Positions 8,782 to 17,000 of a stretch of DNA of 64,000 nt are shown one piece after another. The DNA comes from Ramlibacter sp. WS9 (GTDB lineage Bacteria; Pseudomonadota; Gammaproteobacteria; Burkholderiales; Burkholderiaceae_C). Both the position numbers and the translations under genes were made by a program. Below the pieces are notes generated by a model that searched no databases, was not told where the DNA came from, and saw only the letters and a program-made list of their open reading frames with translations. Position 1 is the stretch's first letter, and every line of letters begins with the position of its first letter. Location of the stretch: NCBI RefSeq assembly GCF_003797765.1, contig NZ_RKMB01000014.1, positions 93,222 to 157,221 of the forward strand, given 5' to 3'.

Positions 8782-9606
8782 ATGCAGATAGCCCGCACTC
8801 TCGATGACTTGCGCCAGGTCCTGGCCGCATACCGCAAGCCCGCTTTCGTCCCGACGATGGGCAACCTGCACGACGGCCACCTTGCGCTCGTTCGGCAGGC
8901 GAAGCCCCTGGGCGATGTGACGGTGGCCAGCATCTTCGTCAACCGCTTGCAGTTCCTGCCGCACGAAGACTTCGACACGTATCCGCGCACCTGGGAATCC
9001 GATTGCGCGAAGCTTCAGGCATCGGGCTGCGACGTGCTTTTCGCGCCCACGGAAAAAGAGCTGTACCCCGAGCCGCAGGTTTACAAGGTGCACCCGCCGG
9101 CGGACCTTGCCGACATCCTGGAAGGGCACTTCCGGCCCGGCTTCTTCGTCGGCGTGAGCACGGTGGTGATGAAGCTGTTCGCCTGCGTGCAGCCGCGCGT
9201 CGCGGTGTTCGGCAAGAAGGACTATCAGCAGCTGATGATCATCCGGCGCATGGTGCGGCAGTTCGCGCTGCCCATCGAAGTGGTCGCCGGCGAGACGCGA
9301 CGCGCCGAAGACGGTTTGGCGCTGTCGTCACGCAACGGATACCTGTCAGAAAGCGAACGGCGGGAAGCAGTGCAGTTGTCGCTGGCCCTGAAGCGCATGG
9401 CCGCAGCTGTGCAGGAGGGGCGCCGGGACTTCGAGGCGATCGAAAGCGACGCGATGGCGGCGCTCGCGCAGCGCGGGTGGAAGCCGGACTACCTGACGGT
9501 GCGCCGCCGCGGCGACCTGCAGGGTGCGGCAGAAGGCGATCCGCTGGTGGTGCTCGGCGCCGCCAAGCTCGGCGCGACCCGGTTGATCGACAACCTGGAG
9601 TTCTAA
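8782..9606 (+). CDS. panC: Pantoate-beta-alanine ligase (pantothenate synthetase)
   Basis: A protein of 274 residues of the nucleotidylyl transferase superfamily. PTMGNLHDGH at 24-33 holds the HIGH-like ATP site; FVNRLQF, RPGFFVGVSTVV, FGKKDYQQL and the KMSKS-equivalent LSSRNGYLS follow in order. It joins pantoate and beta-alanine (product of panD at the other end of the cluster). No panE/ilvC is in the window for the reduction between PanB and PanC. Convergent with nadA, with 31 bases between the stop codons. Confidence 0.95.
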   Translation: MQIARTLDDLRQVLAAYRKPAFVPTMGNLHDGHLALVRQAKPLGDVTVASIFVNRLQFLPHEDFDTYPRTWESDCAKLQASGCDVLFAPTEKELYPEPQVYKVHPPADLADILEGHFRPGFFVGVSTVVMKLFACVQPRVAVFGKKDYQQLMIIRRMVRQFALPIEVVAGETRRAEDGLALSSRNGYLSESERREAVQLSLALKRMAAAVQEGRRDFEAIESDAMAALAQRGWKPDYLTVRRRGDLQGAAEGDPLVVLGAAKLGATRLIDNLEF

Positions 9607-9618
9607 CGCGTCGTCAGG

Positions 9619-9636
9619 CTGTCATTGCGGATGGCA
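9619..9636. repeat. Short CTGTCATTGCGG motif between convergent panC and nadA
   Basis: The 12-mer CTGTCATTGCGG (9619-9630), with TGGCAATCACG next to it, fills the gap between the two stop codons. The 10-mer CTGTCATTGC recurs at 37549-37558 and, on the minus strand, at the edge of the repeat mosaic near 20620-20630; a near copy starts the insertion in the helicase gene at 34441. It may be the remnant of a REP-like element. The match is short, so chance is not excluded. Confidence 0.35.
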
Positions 9637-9637
9637 A

Positions 9638-10768
9638 TCACGCAGCGCCGATATTCGGCACAAGTGCCCCCGCCGGCTGCCCCGCCTTCAGTGCCGCGGT
9701 GAACGCCAGCATGCGGTCGATCGGCACACGAGCGCGTTCGCCCAGCGCCGGGTCCACGTGCACTTCATTCGCGCCGGTCTCTAGTACATGCGCGAGGCCG
9801 GCAAGGCCGTTCATCGCCATCCACGGGCAATGCGCGCAGCTCTTGCAAGTGGCGCTGTTCCCCGCCGTGGGGGCTTCGATGAACACCTTGTCGGGGTTCA
9901 GGGTGCGCAGCTTGTGCATCATGCCGTTGTCGGTGGCGACGATGAACTCGATCGCGTTCATTTCGCGCGCAGCCTTCAGGATGCCGGAGGTCGAGCCCAC
10001 GGCATCGGCCAGGGCCACCACGTCGGCCGGCGACTCCGGGTGCACCAACACCTTGGCCTGGGGATACTGCTTCTTCAGCGCTTCCAGCTCGAACGCCTTG
10101 AATTCGTCGTGCACGATGCACGCGCCGTTCCAGAACACCATGTCGGCGCCGGTCTCGCGCTGGATGTAGCCGCCCAGGTGCTTGTCGGGCGCCCACAGGA
10201 TCTTGTGGCCCTTGTCCTTGAGCGCGCGCACGATGTCCAGCGCACAGCTGGAGGTGACGAGCCAGTCCGAACGCGCCTTCACCGCGGCGCTTGTGTTGGC
10301 ATAGACAACCACCGTGCGATCCGGATGCTGGTCGCAGAAGGCCGAAAACTCATCGACGGGGCAGCCCAGGTCCAGCGAACAGGTCGCGTCCAGGTCGGGC
10401 ATCAGCACACGCTTTTCGGGTGAGACGATCTTGGCGGTTTCGCCCATGAATTTCACACCGGACACCACCAGTGTTTGCGCCGCGTGGTCACGCCCGAAGC
10501 GCGCCATCTCCAGCGAGTCGCTCACGATGCCGCCGGTTTCCTCGGCCAGGTCTTGCAGGTCGGGGTGCACGTAGTAGTGCGACACCATCACTGCGTTGCG
10601 TTCCTTCAGCAATCGCTTGATCTTGTCCTTGAGGGCCGTGCGCTCGGCCTGCGAGGGCTCGACGGGAACCCGCGCCCACGCGTGCTTGGTGTCGCAGGCA
10701 TTGCCCGAGGGTCCACCCGGAAGGGGGTGCTCGTATTCGACGTCGAAGATGGGAATGACAGCGCTCAT
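9638..10768 (-). CDS. nadA: Quinolinate synthase A
   Basis: A protein of 376 residues that condenses iminoaspartate with dihydroxyacetone phosphate to quinolinate for NAD synthesis, using an oxygen-labile 4Fe-4S cluster. Conserved segments: MVSHYYVHPD, GGIVSDSLEMARF, GVKFMGETAKI, CSLDLGCP, YANTSAAVKA with TSSCA, HPES and the C-terminal SCAHCPWMAMN that contributes a cluster cysteine. nadC lies immediately upstream (3-base gap), so nadC-nadA form one transcript. nadB is not in the window. Confidence 0.95.
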   Translation of the reverse strand: MSAVIPIFDVEYEHPLPGGPSGNACDTKHAWARVPVEPSQAERTALKDKIKRLLKERNAVMVSHYYVHPDLQDLAEETGGIVSDSLEMARFGRDHAAQTLVVSGVKFMGETAKIVSPEKRVLMPDLDATCSLDLGCPVDEFSAFCDQHPDRTVVVYANTSAAVKARSDWLVTSSCALDIVRALKDKGHKILWAPDKHLGGYIQRETGADMVFWNGACIVHDEFKAFELEALKKQYPQAKVLVHPESPADVVALADAVGSTSGILKAAREMNAIEFIVATDNGMMHKLRTLNPDKVFIEAPTAGNSATCKSCAHCPWMAMNGLAGLAHVLETGANEVHVDPALGERARVPIDRMLAFTAALKAGQPAGALVPNIGAA

Positions 10769-10771
10769 GGG

Positions 10772-11635
10772 TCAGAGTTCCTTCAGGCGCATCGAGAAAT
10801 CGGTGGCCTTCACGTCCTTGGTGAGGGTGCCGATGGAGATGCGGTCGACACCCGTTTCGGCGAGCGCCCGCAAGGTATCCATGGTGACGCCGCCGGAGAT
10901 TTCAAGAATGGCGCGGGCATTGTTCAGGCGCACAGCTTCACGCAAGGTGGGCAGATCCATGTTGTCCAGCAGCACCATCGTGGCGCCATGGGCCAGCGCC
11001 TCTTCGAGCTGGGCCAACGTCTCCACTTCGATCTCGACGAACGAAGCGCGTGCCGCCACTTTGGCGGCCGCAGCCAAAACCGGCGCCACCCCGCCGGCCG
11101 CGGCGATGTGGTTTTCCTTGATCAGCACTGCGTCGTACAAGCCGATGCGGTGGTTGACGCCGCCGCCGGTGCGGACCGCGTATTTCTGCGCGAGCCGCAG
11201 CCCGGGCAAGGTCTTGCGCGTGTCGACGATCTGCGCGCGAGTGCCTTTGACGGCTTCCACATAGGTCGCCGTCTTGGTCGCGACCGCGCTGAGCAGTTGC
11301 AGGAAATTGAGGGCGGTGCGCTCGGCCGTCAACAGGCTGCGTGCCGGGCCTTCGACCTCCAGCACCACTTGGTCCGCCATGCAGCGCGCGCCTTCGCGCA
11401 CCAGCCAATGAGGCTCCAGCGACGGGTCGACCTGGCGCAGCGCCGCTTCCACCCAAGGCGCGCCGCAAATCACCGCCGACTCACGGGCGAGCACACGTGC
11501 CCGCGCCCGGCGAGAGGGCTCGACCAGGCCCGCCGTCAGGTCACCCGAACCCACGTCTTCGGCCAGGGCGCGCGCTGCGTCCGCCTGTGCCAGTTCAGCC
11601 ACCGCTGCGGGGGAGAAATCGAATGCTGCTGTCAT
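10772..11635 (-). CDS. nadC: Nicotinate-nucleotide pyrophosphorylase (carboxylating; quinolinate phosphoribosyltransferase)
   Basis: A protein of 287 residues that converts quinolinate and PRPP to nicotinate mononucleotide. EDVGSGDLT near the N-terminus, ERTALNFLQ, DTRKTLPGLRLAQKYAVRTGG (phosphate/substrate loop, shortened here to its key part KTLPGLR), HRIGLYD and IKENH are diagnostic. ATG 11635 (MTAAFDFS) is chosen; an in-frame TTG at 11641 would add only two residues. It is the first gene of the nadC-nadA pair. Confidence 0.95.
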   Translation of the reverse strand: MTAAFDFSPAAVAELAQADAARALAEDVGSGDLTAGLVEPSRRARARVLARESAVICGAPWVEAALRQVDPSLEPHWLVREGARCMADQVVLEVEGPARSLLTAERTALNFLQLLSAVATKTATYVEAVKGTRAQIVDTRKTLPGLRLAQKYAVRTGGGVNHRIGLYDAVLIKENHIAAAGGVAPVLAAAAKVAARASFVEIEVETLAQLEEALAHGATMVLLDNMDLPTLREAVRLNNARAILEISGGVTMDTLRALAETGVDRISIGTLTKDVKATDFSMRLKEL

Positions 11636-11715
11636 CCGCAAAGCATAGCTTCAATTGGGGGGCCGCCCGCGCACGAGGTGGACAACCCGGCGCCCGGTGC
11701 GTGAATCGGAGAGCG

Positions 11716-12651
11716 TCAGCGCGGGCCCAGGTCGAGCTTGCGGATCAGACTCTCGTAGCGCTGCGAAAGGCGCCGCGTCGTCTCGGCGAAATGTTCCGGG
11801 GTGCCGCCGATCGAGTCCTGTCCGGCCTCTCGCAACGCGGCCTTGAAGCCCGGGTCCGACTGGGCCAGGTTGAGGTCGCGATTGAGCTCGCGGATCCGCC
11901 CCGGCGGCGTTCCCGCCGGCACGAACACTCCGGAAAAACCTTCCAGGAACATGTCCGGCCAAGTCTGGGACAGCAGCGGCAAACCAGCCACCGCAGCGGG
12001 CAGCCCATCGCGATGCGAGACTCCCAAGAGCCGGATCTTTCCGGACTCCGACAGTTTCACCCCCGCTTCCATGTGAACGAACATCACGTCACCATGCCCG
12101 CCCACCAGCGCCGTCAGCGCAGGGGCCACACCCGCATAAGGCACCGTCACGGACTTGCCGCCGACAGCGTGTTTGAGCTGCTCGCATGCGATCAGCGTTG
12201 TGCCGGGCACACTCAGGCAATTGATCCCCGGACCGTTGGTGGAGGCGAACACCTGAACGTCCGCGAGCGACCTCAACGGGCTGCCCACCGGAACGGCCAG
12301 ACCGTAGCGCTCCGATGAAATCTGCATCACGGGCACGAGATCCTGGAGCGGCGACAAAGATGTTTTCTGCAGCGAGGAAATCATGACCAGGCTGGTCGCG
12401 CCCAGCAGCAGTGTCCGCCCGTCCGGCGGCGACTTGGCCACGAGCTCCGTGGCGATCATCGTATTGGCGCCCGGTCGGTTTTCGACGATGTAGACGTCGT
12501 GCGTCACAGCGGACATCCGCTGCGCGATGAGCCGTGCCGTGCGGTCCAGGTTGCCGCCGGGAGGGGCCGGCACCACCAGCCGCCGTGTTTCCTGGGCGGC
12601 GGCGAGCGTGCACACGCACGCCAGAAGCAGCGAGAACAAGAGCCGCATCAT
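11716..12651 (-). CDS. Bug/TctC-family tripartite tricarboxylate transporter substrate-binding protein
   Basis: A protein of 311 residues with a Sec signal peptide (MMRLLFSLLLACVCTLAAAQ, cleavage likely after AAA/Q) and the two-lobed periplasmic fold of the TctC/Bug family: VVPAPPGGNLDRTARLIA, VENRPGANTMIA and SPPDGRTLLLG near the N-terminus, PYAGVAPALTALVGGHGDVM in the middle. These proteins capture carboxylates for TctAB or act as orphans in signalling; no TctA/TctB is nearby, so it is an orphan here. Its ATG overlaps the stop of the upstream acyl-CoA ligase gene (12648-12651), suggesting that the two work on the same, unknown carboxylate. Confidence 0.9.
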   Translation of the reverse strand: MMRLLFSLLLACVCTLAAAQETRRLVVPAPPGGNLDRTARLIAQRMSAVTHDVYIVENRPGANTMIATELVAKSPPDGRTLLLGATSLVMISSLQKTSLSPLQDLVPVMQISSERYGLAVPVGSPLRSLADVQVFASTNGPGINCLSVPGTTLIACEQLKHAVGGKSVTVPYAGVAPALTALVGGHGDVMFVHMEAGVKLSESGKIRLLGVSHRDGLPAAVAGLPLLSQTWPDMFLEGFSGVFVPAGTPPGRIRELNRDLNLAQSDPGFKAALREAGQDSIGGTPEHFAETTRRLSQRYESLIRKLDLGPR

Positions 12652-14147
12652 TGGACTCCCGTCGGCGCGGGATGCTGCAGAAGAAGTCTCTGCAGCAGTT
12701 GAGCGGTCAATTCATCTCGCTGAACCTTGCCGGCCGCGTTGCGAGGCAGGCTGTCCATTTGCACGATGTCCCTGGGCGTCATGTTTTCGCCCAGCGCAGC
12801 CCGGCACCGCTGCCGTGCGGCCTGCGCGTCGAAGTTGCCCGACGCCTCCACTGCCGCCCCCAGCACCGGCAACCCCAGCCGATCGTGCAACAGAACGACG
12901 GCGCATTCGATCACCGCCGGGTCCTTGGCGATGACTTTTTCGATGCGGGACGGAGGGAATTTGGCACCGCCCAGGTTGATGACGTCGTCCTCGCGGCCCG
13001 ACAGGTGAACCAGGCCGTCAGCGCTGACGACACCGGTGTCGTTGGTGTAGTACCAGCCGTCGCGAAAGGCGGGCACATCGGCGGGGTCTTCGGAGCCCGG
13101 CACGTAGCCCGCTGCCAGGGTCGGGCCCCGCAAGCGCAGCCGGCCGGCTATTCCGTGGCCCAGTGGCTGGTCATTGGCGTCCACCGCTTGCACTTCCATC
13201 CAGGGCACGATTCGGCCGGCGCAAGACGGGTCTGCAAGTTGCAGCTGCGTATCGGCGAGCGCCACGATTCCCACTTCTGACGCTCCGTAGTTGATGTTCA
13301 GGTTGGGGCAGATGTGGCGTCGCAAGAGCTCCTGGAACGCGGGCGTGGCGCTCGCCCCACCGATGAACAGGGCTTTGAGCGATTCCGCGGGCGGCGACGA
13401 CGCCCCGCCGGCACGGCGCGCGGTGCGGACCATGGTCATCGCGTTGCCGGTGCTGGTGACCAGGATGTTCACCTTGAATCGCCGTATGCCGTCCAACGCC
13501 GCACTGAAGTTGACCAGGGTGCCGCCGTACATCAGGGTCCGAAGCCAATACGAGGTGGAGAACGGCAGTGTCATCGGCATCAGCACCGACACCCGGTCGC
13601 CGGGAGCCACGACGAAATAGTCACGCATGAGCTCGCAGCGCGCGATGCTGCCTTGGTGGTCGAAACGAATGGCCTTGGCCTTGCCGGTCGTCCCCGACGA
13701 AAAGCCGATTCGCCAGATGTCGCGGGGCCCGGCTTGCACGATCTCCGACACAGTCTCGGTGCTTTCGGCGAACAAGGCGGCGGCGCCTTCGAAATGCGCT
13801 CGCACGCGAGGAACACGCTGCGCGATGCCGGGATCCCCGCCGATCACATAGTCGACACCGCAGCGTTCCGCGGCTTCCTCGTTGATGCCGGCGGCTGCGG
13901 TGCTTGCCAGGGGGACCGATGCCGCCGCCAGTTGGGCCACCGCGAGCGTCAAGGTGATGTGCCAGAACGGCGCGGCTTCGATGATCGCGACCACGTCGCC
14001 AGCCTTCACGCCGGCATGCCGCAGTGCGCCGGCGGCACGCCCCACTTCCCGCATGAGGTCGCTGTAGGTGACGGTGCGCCTGCCCATATAGGCTGGACTG
14101 TGCGGTCGGGCCTGCGCCTGGGCGTGGATGGCTGAAATCAAATTCAT
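12648..14147 (-). CDS. AMP-dependent acyl-CoA synthetase / ligase, class I adenylate-forming
   Basis: A protein of 499 residues. N-terminal YSDLMREVGRAAGALRHAG fold, the A3 ATP loop FSSGTTGKAKAIRF around residue 170, NINYGASEVGIVAL (A5), GWYYTNDTGVVSADG with LSGREDDVINLGG (A7/A8), and a short C-terminal lobe with the A10 lysine in NAAGKVQRDEL. Such enzymes activate a carboxylic acid to its acyl-AMP and usually to its CoA ester. The substrate cannot be read from the sequence. It sits upstream of, and overlaps, a TctC-type binding protein, which hints at import and activation of an organic acid. Confidence 0.85.
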   Translation of the reverse strand: MNLISAIHAQAQARPHSPAYMGRRTVTYSDLMREVGRAAGALRHAGVKAGDVVAIIEAAPFWHITLTLAVAQLAAASVPLASTAAAGINEEAAERCGVDYVIGGDPGIAQRVPRVRAHFEGAAALFAESTETVSEIVQAGPRDIWRIGFSSGTTGKAKAIRFDHQGSIARCELMRDYFVVAPGDRVSVLMPMTLPFSTSYWLRTLMYGGTLVNFSAALDGIRRFKVNILVTSTGNAMTMVRTARRAGGASSPPAESLKALFIGGASATPAFQELLRRHICPNLNINYGASEVGIVALADTQLQLADPSCAGRIVPWMEVQAVDANDQPLGHGIAGRLRLRGPTLAAGYVPGSEDPADVPAFRDGWYYTNDTGVVSADGLVHLSGREDDVINLGGAKFPPSRIEKVIAKDPAVIECAVVLLHDRLGLPVLGAAVEASGNFDAQAARQRCRAALGENMTPRDIVQMDSLPRNAAGKVQRDELTAQLLQRLLLQHPAPTGVQ

Positions 14148-14236
14148 GTCGGGACATTATCGATGAAGGCCATGGTGCGCAAATGCCCGCGCCGTGCACC
14201 TGCACCCCGGCACCCGCAATTGCGGACAATCGAGCC

Positions 14237-14575
14237 ATGAACACGGAATATGCAGTCTTCGAACCCACACGCGCGGAAGTCGATGGGCTTGCCGGCCCGA
14301 CGATCCTGGAGTTCGGCACGCCGTGGTGCGGCTGGTGCCGCGCCGCGCAGCCCTTGATCGCCAAGGCCCTCTTGTCGCACTCGGGTGTGCACCACTTGAA
14401 GATCGAAGACGGCAGCGGCAAGCCGCTGGGGCGCTCGTTCGGCGTCAAGCTGTGGCCCACGCTCATCTTCCTGCAGGGTGGCAGGGAAGTGTCACGGCTG
14501 GTGCGGCCGCAGGACGCGGCCGTGATCGACACCGCGCTGCAGGCGCTGGAGACGAGCGCCGGCATCACCCGCTGA
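14237..14575 (+). CDS. Thioredoxin-family protein
   Basis: A 112-residue thioredoxin fold with the redox motif TPWCGWCRAA at about 29-38 (CGWC instead of the usual CGPC) and the cis-proline loop KLWPTLIFLQGG at about 75-86. No signal peptide, so it should be cytoplasmic. The catalytic dipeptide GW differs from thioredoxin 1 and suggests a different redox potential or partner. Start ATG 14237 is chosen because the strand/helix order begins directly after it. It is convergent with gpsA. Confidence 0.82.
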   Translation: MNTEYAVFEPTRAEVDGLAGPTILEFGTPWCGWCRAAQPLIAKALLSHSGVHHLKIEDGSGKPLGRSFGVKLWPTLIFLQGGREVSRLVRPQDAAVIDTALQALETSAGITR

Positions 14576-14597
14576 GCGATTCGCGCAGGCGGCGCCC

Positions 14598-15599
14598 TCA
14601 GTTTTCGTCCCGCGCCTCGCGCGCCATCAGCGCGGCGACGACGTCCATCGGACGGGCAGCGCCATCGAGCAAGCGCACCACGGCGCCTGTGATTGGCATG
14701 TCGACGTCCAGCGACTGGGCACGCTGGCCCACGGCGCGGGCGCAATAGACGCCCTCTGCCACGTGGCCGAGCGATTGCAGCGCATCTTCCAGGGTGCGCC
14801 CTTGCGCCAGCAGCAACCCCACCTGGCGGTTGCGGCTCAGATCGCCCGTCGCGGTGAGAACGAGGTCGCCCAGGCCCGACAGGCCCATGAAGGTGTCCGG
14901 CCGCGCGCCGAGTGCGACACCCAGACGCGTCATTTCCGCAAGCCCGCGCGTGATGAGGGCGGCGCGCGCATTCAGGCCCAGGTTCAAGCCGTCGCACAGC
15001 CCGGTCGCAATGGCCAGGACGTTCTTCACCGCCCCGCCGACCTCGACGCCCGGCAGGTCGTCGTTGGCGTAGACGCGGATGCTGTCGCCGTGAAACGCCG
15101 CGACGAGGGCGTCGCGCACGGCCGCATGCTCGCTCGCGGCGACCAGCGCCGTGGGTTGGCCGCGTGCAACCTCTTGCGCAAAGCTGGGTCCGCTCAGGAT
15201 GCCGGCTTCAAGGCGCGGCGCGACTTCGGCCCGGATCTCGTGGCCCAGCAAACCGAGGCGCCCCGACAGCGGTGCCTCGACACCCTTGCACAGCCACGCC
15301 ACGGGCACGGCGCAGTTCGCCAGGGCCAACAGCATCTGGCGCAGGCCCGCCATCGGCGTCGCGATGATGACCAGGTCGTGCGAGGCGGCCAGCGAAGCAA
15401 CACCGTCCATGGGTGTGCTCTGGATCGAAATGGGGGGCGGCAAGGCCACCCCCGGCAGGTAGCGGCGGTTCTCGCGGTCCGCTTGCAGCGCGGCGGCTTG
15501 CCGCGCATCGCGCGCCCATAGCGTGACCGCATGCCGCGACGCGAGAGGGATGCACAGGGCCGTGCCCCACGCGCCCGCGCCCAGGACCAGGATCTTCAT
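14598..15599 (-). CDS. gpsA: NAD(P)H-dependent glycerol-3-phosphate dehydrogenase
   Basis: A protein of 333 residues that reduces dihydroxyacetone phosphate to sn-glycerol-3-phosphate for phospholipid synthesis. The Rossmann motif VLGAGAWGTA is at residues 5-14; WLCKGVEA, SGPSFAQEVARG, the catalytic lysine in GGAVKNVLAIATG, and RGLAEMTRLG with GLSGLGDLVLT are typical. ATG 15599 places the Rossmann motif at the expected N-terminus. It is the last gene of the conserved minus-strand run yibN-like/grxC/secB/gpsA known from E. coli. Confidence 0.95.
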   Translation of the reverse strand: MKILVLGAGAWGTALCIPLASRHAVTLWARDARQAAALQADRENRRYLPGVALPPPISIQSTPMDGVASLAASHDLVIIATPMAGLRQMLLALANCAVPVAWLCKGVEAPLSGRLGLLGHEIRAEVAPRLEAGILSGPSFAQEVARGQPTALVAASEHAAVRDALVAAFHGDSIRVYANDDLPGVEVGGAVKNVLAIATGLCDGLNLGLNARAALITRGLAEMTRLGVALGARPDTFMGLSGLGDLVLTATGDLSRNRQVGLLLAQGRTLEDALQSLGHVAEGVYCARAVGQRAQSLDVDMPITGAVVRLLDGAARPMDVVAALMAREARDEN

Positions 15600-15641
15600 C
15601 GCTGGAGGTCCGCCGTGCCGTGATGCGCCCGCAGGCCGCAT

Positions 15642-16109
15642 TCAGGCCGTAGTGATGATGCGCGACGGCTCGGCGGCCTGCTGCAGTTCGGCTTGCTGCT
15701 GCTCGTACATGGCCTGGAAGTTGATCTCGGCCAGATGCACGGGCGGGAAGCCGGCACGGGTGATGATGTCTGCAACGTTGCCGCGCAGGTAGGGGTAGAC
15801 GATCTGCGGGCAGGCGATGCCCATGATGGCGTTCATCTGGTCGGGCGGCAGGTTGCGCAGCTCGAAAATGCCGGCCTGCTTGGCTTCGACCAAGAACACG
15901 GTCTTTTCCTTGACCTTGGTCGTCACCGTGGCCGTCACGCAGATTTCATACACGCCTTCGGCCGCTTGCGAGGCTTCCACGCCCAGCTGGATGTCGACGG
16001 CCGGCTGCTCCTGCTCCAGCAGGATGGCGGGCGAGTTGGGCTGCTCGAGAGACGCTTCCTTGAGGTAGACGCGCTGAATCTGGAACACGGGGTCTTGCTG
16101 GTCGGCCAT
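15642..16109 (-). CDS. secB: Protein-export chaperone SecB
   Basis: A protein of 155 residues, typical for SecB. FQIQRVYLKEASLEQPN near the N-terminus, VVTVTTK-like strand region TVTTKVKEKTVFLVEAKQAG, and CPQIVYPYLRGNVADIITRAGFPP (given here by its centre YPYLRGNVADIITRAGF) are signature segments. SecB tetramers keep precursors unfolded and hand them to SecA. ATG 16109 chosen as the canonical MADQ.. start; an upstream in-frame ATG would add six residues without family support. grxC lies upstream on the same strand, gpsA downstream. Confidence 0.96.
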   Translation of the reverse strand: MADQQDPVFQIQRVYLKEASLEQPNSPAILLEQEQPAVDIQLGVEASQAAEGVYEICVTATVTTKVKEKTVFLVEAKQAGIFELRNLPPDQMNAIMGIACPQIVYPYLRGNVADIITRAGFPPVHLAEINFQAMYEQQQAELQQAAEPSRIITTA

Positions 16110-16207
16110 GATGATCTTTCGGGTCAATACAAAGGCCCGTCGGTCGATGCCGAAGCGGGCCGGATTCGGGAGAGCGGGATTATCTCAGGCCGCGAGCGGC
16201 TTCGAAC

Positions 16208-16468
16208 TCAGCCGCCGTTTAGCAGGGGATCGAGGCCGCCCCGCCGGTCCAGAGCCACCATGTCGTCGCAGCCGCCGATGTGCGTGTCGCCGACGAAGAT
16301 CTGCGGCACCGTGCGCCGCCCGGTGATCTCCATCATCTTCATGCGCTCCTGCGGCTCCATATCGACACGGACTTCTTCGATGGCGGCGACGCCCTTGGCT
16401 TGGAGGATCTGCTTGGCCCGAATGCAATAGGGGCAATAGGCCGTGGTGTACATCTTGACGGTCTGCAT
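16208..16468 (-). CDS. grxC: Glutaredoxin 3
   Basis: A protein of 86 residues with the dithiol active site CPYC at residues 12-15, the glutathione-binding GRRTVPQIFVGD loop (cis-Pro) and GGCDDMVALDRRG near the C-terminus. It reduces disulfides with glutathione as electron donor. Position between a rhodanese gene and secB repeats the arrangement known from E. coli. Confidence 0.95.
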   Translation of the reverse strand: MQTVKMYTTAYCPYCIRAKQILQAKGVAAIEEVRVDMEPQERMKMMEITGRRTVPQIFVGDTHIGGCDDMVALDRRGGLDPLLNGG

Positions 16469-16491
16469 GGTTCCGTGTTTTCAGCTGGTTC

Positions 16492-16908
16492 TCAGGCGTT
16501 GGCCGCCTTCTCAATGGGGAGGTTAGCCTCTTTCCAGGATTTCAGCCCGCCGGCGAGGACTTGGGCCTTGTCGTAGCCCAGTTTCTTGGCGATGCCCAGC
16601 GCACGATTGGCACGCGAGCCGTTGGCGCACACCAGGATCAGCGGGACGCCCTTGTTCTTGACCACTTCCGGCAACCGCTGTTCGAGCTGGCCAACGGGCA
16701 CGTTCTTGGCGCCCCCCACATGGCCGGCCGCGAACTCTTCGGTTTCACTCACGTCCACGACGACCGCGCGTTCGCGGTTGATGAGTTGCACCGCCTGGGC
16801 GCTCGAGAGGCCGCTCGCGGAGGCACCCTGGATGACGGGCCACAGCAGCATGCCGCCGGAGGCCACCGCCACCGAAATCAGCATCCAGTTGTCGATAATG
16901 AATTTCAC
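16492..16908 (-). CDS. Membrane-anchored rhodanese-like protein (YibN-like)
   Basis: A protein of 138 residues. One N-terminal membrane anchor (NWMLISVAVASGGMLLWPVI, residues about 6-25) is followed by a single rhodanese domain with VVVDVSETEEFAAGHVGGAKNVP and the active-site loop LVCANGSRANRA, where the Cys of CANGSR is the sulfur-accepting residue. YLH substrate unknown. The start is GTG 16908: AAGGA stands 6-10 bases upstream and MKFIIDNW matches the family start, whereas the more distant in-frame ATG gives unrelated sequence. Its place beside grxC and secB matches E. coli yibN. Confidence 0.88.
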   Translation of the reverse strand: MKFIIDNWMLISVAVASGGMLLWPVIQGASASGLSSAQAVQLINRERAVVVDVSETEEFAAGHVGGAKNVPVGQLEQRLPEVVKNKGVPLILVCANGSRANRALGIAKKLGYDKAQVLAGGLKSWKEANLPIEKAANA

Positions 16909-17000
16909 GTGTTTCCTTGTTTCGTGCGTGGGTCGGATCCGACGCCAACCCTCGATTCTAAAATGCCTGGTTTCCCACCCGCTTCGACAGGCCATCTCCC

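Noticed and set aside
11639..11641. TTG as nadC start
   Set aside because: It would add only two residues before ATG 11635, and the ATG gives the family-typical beginning.
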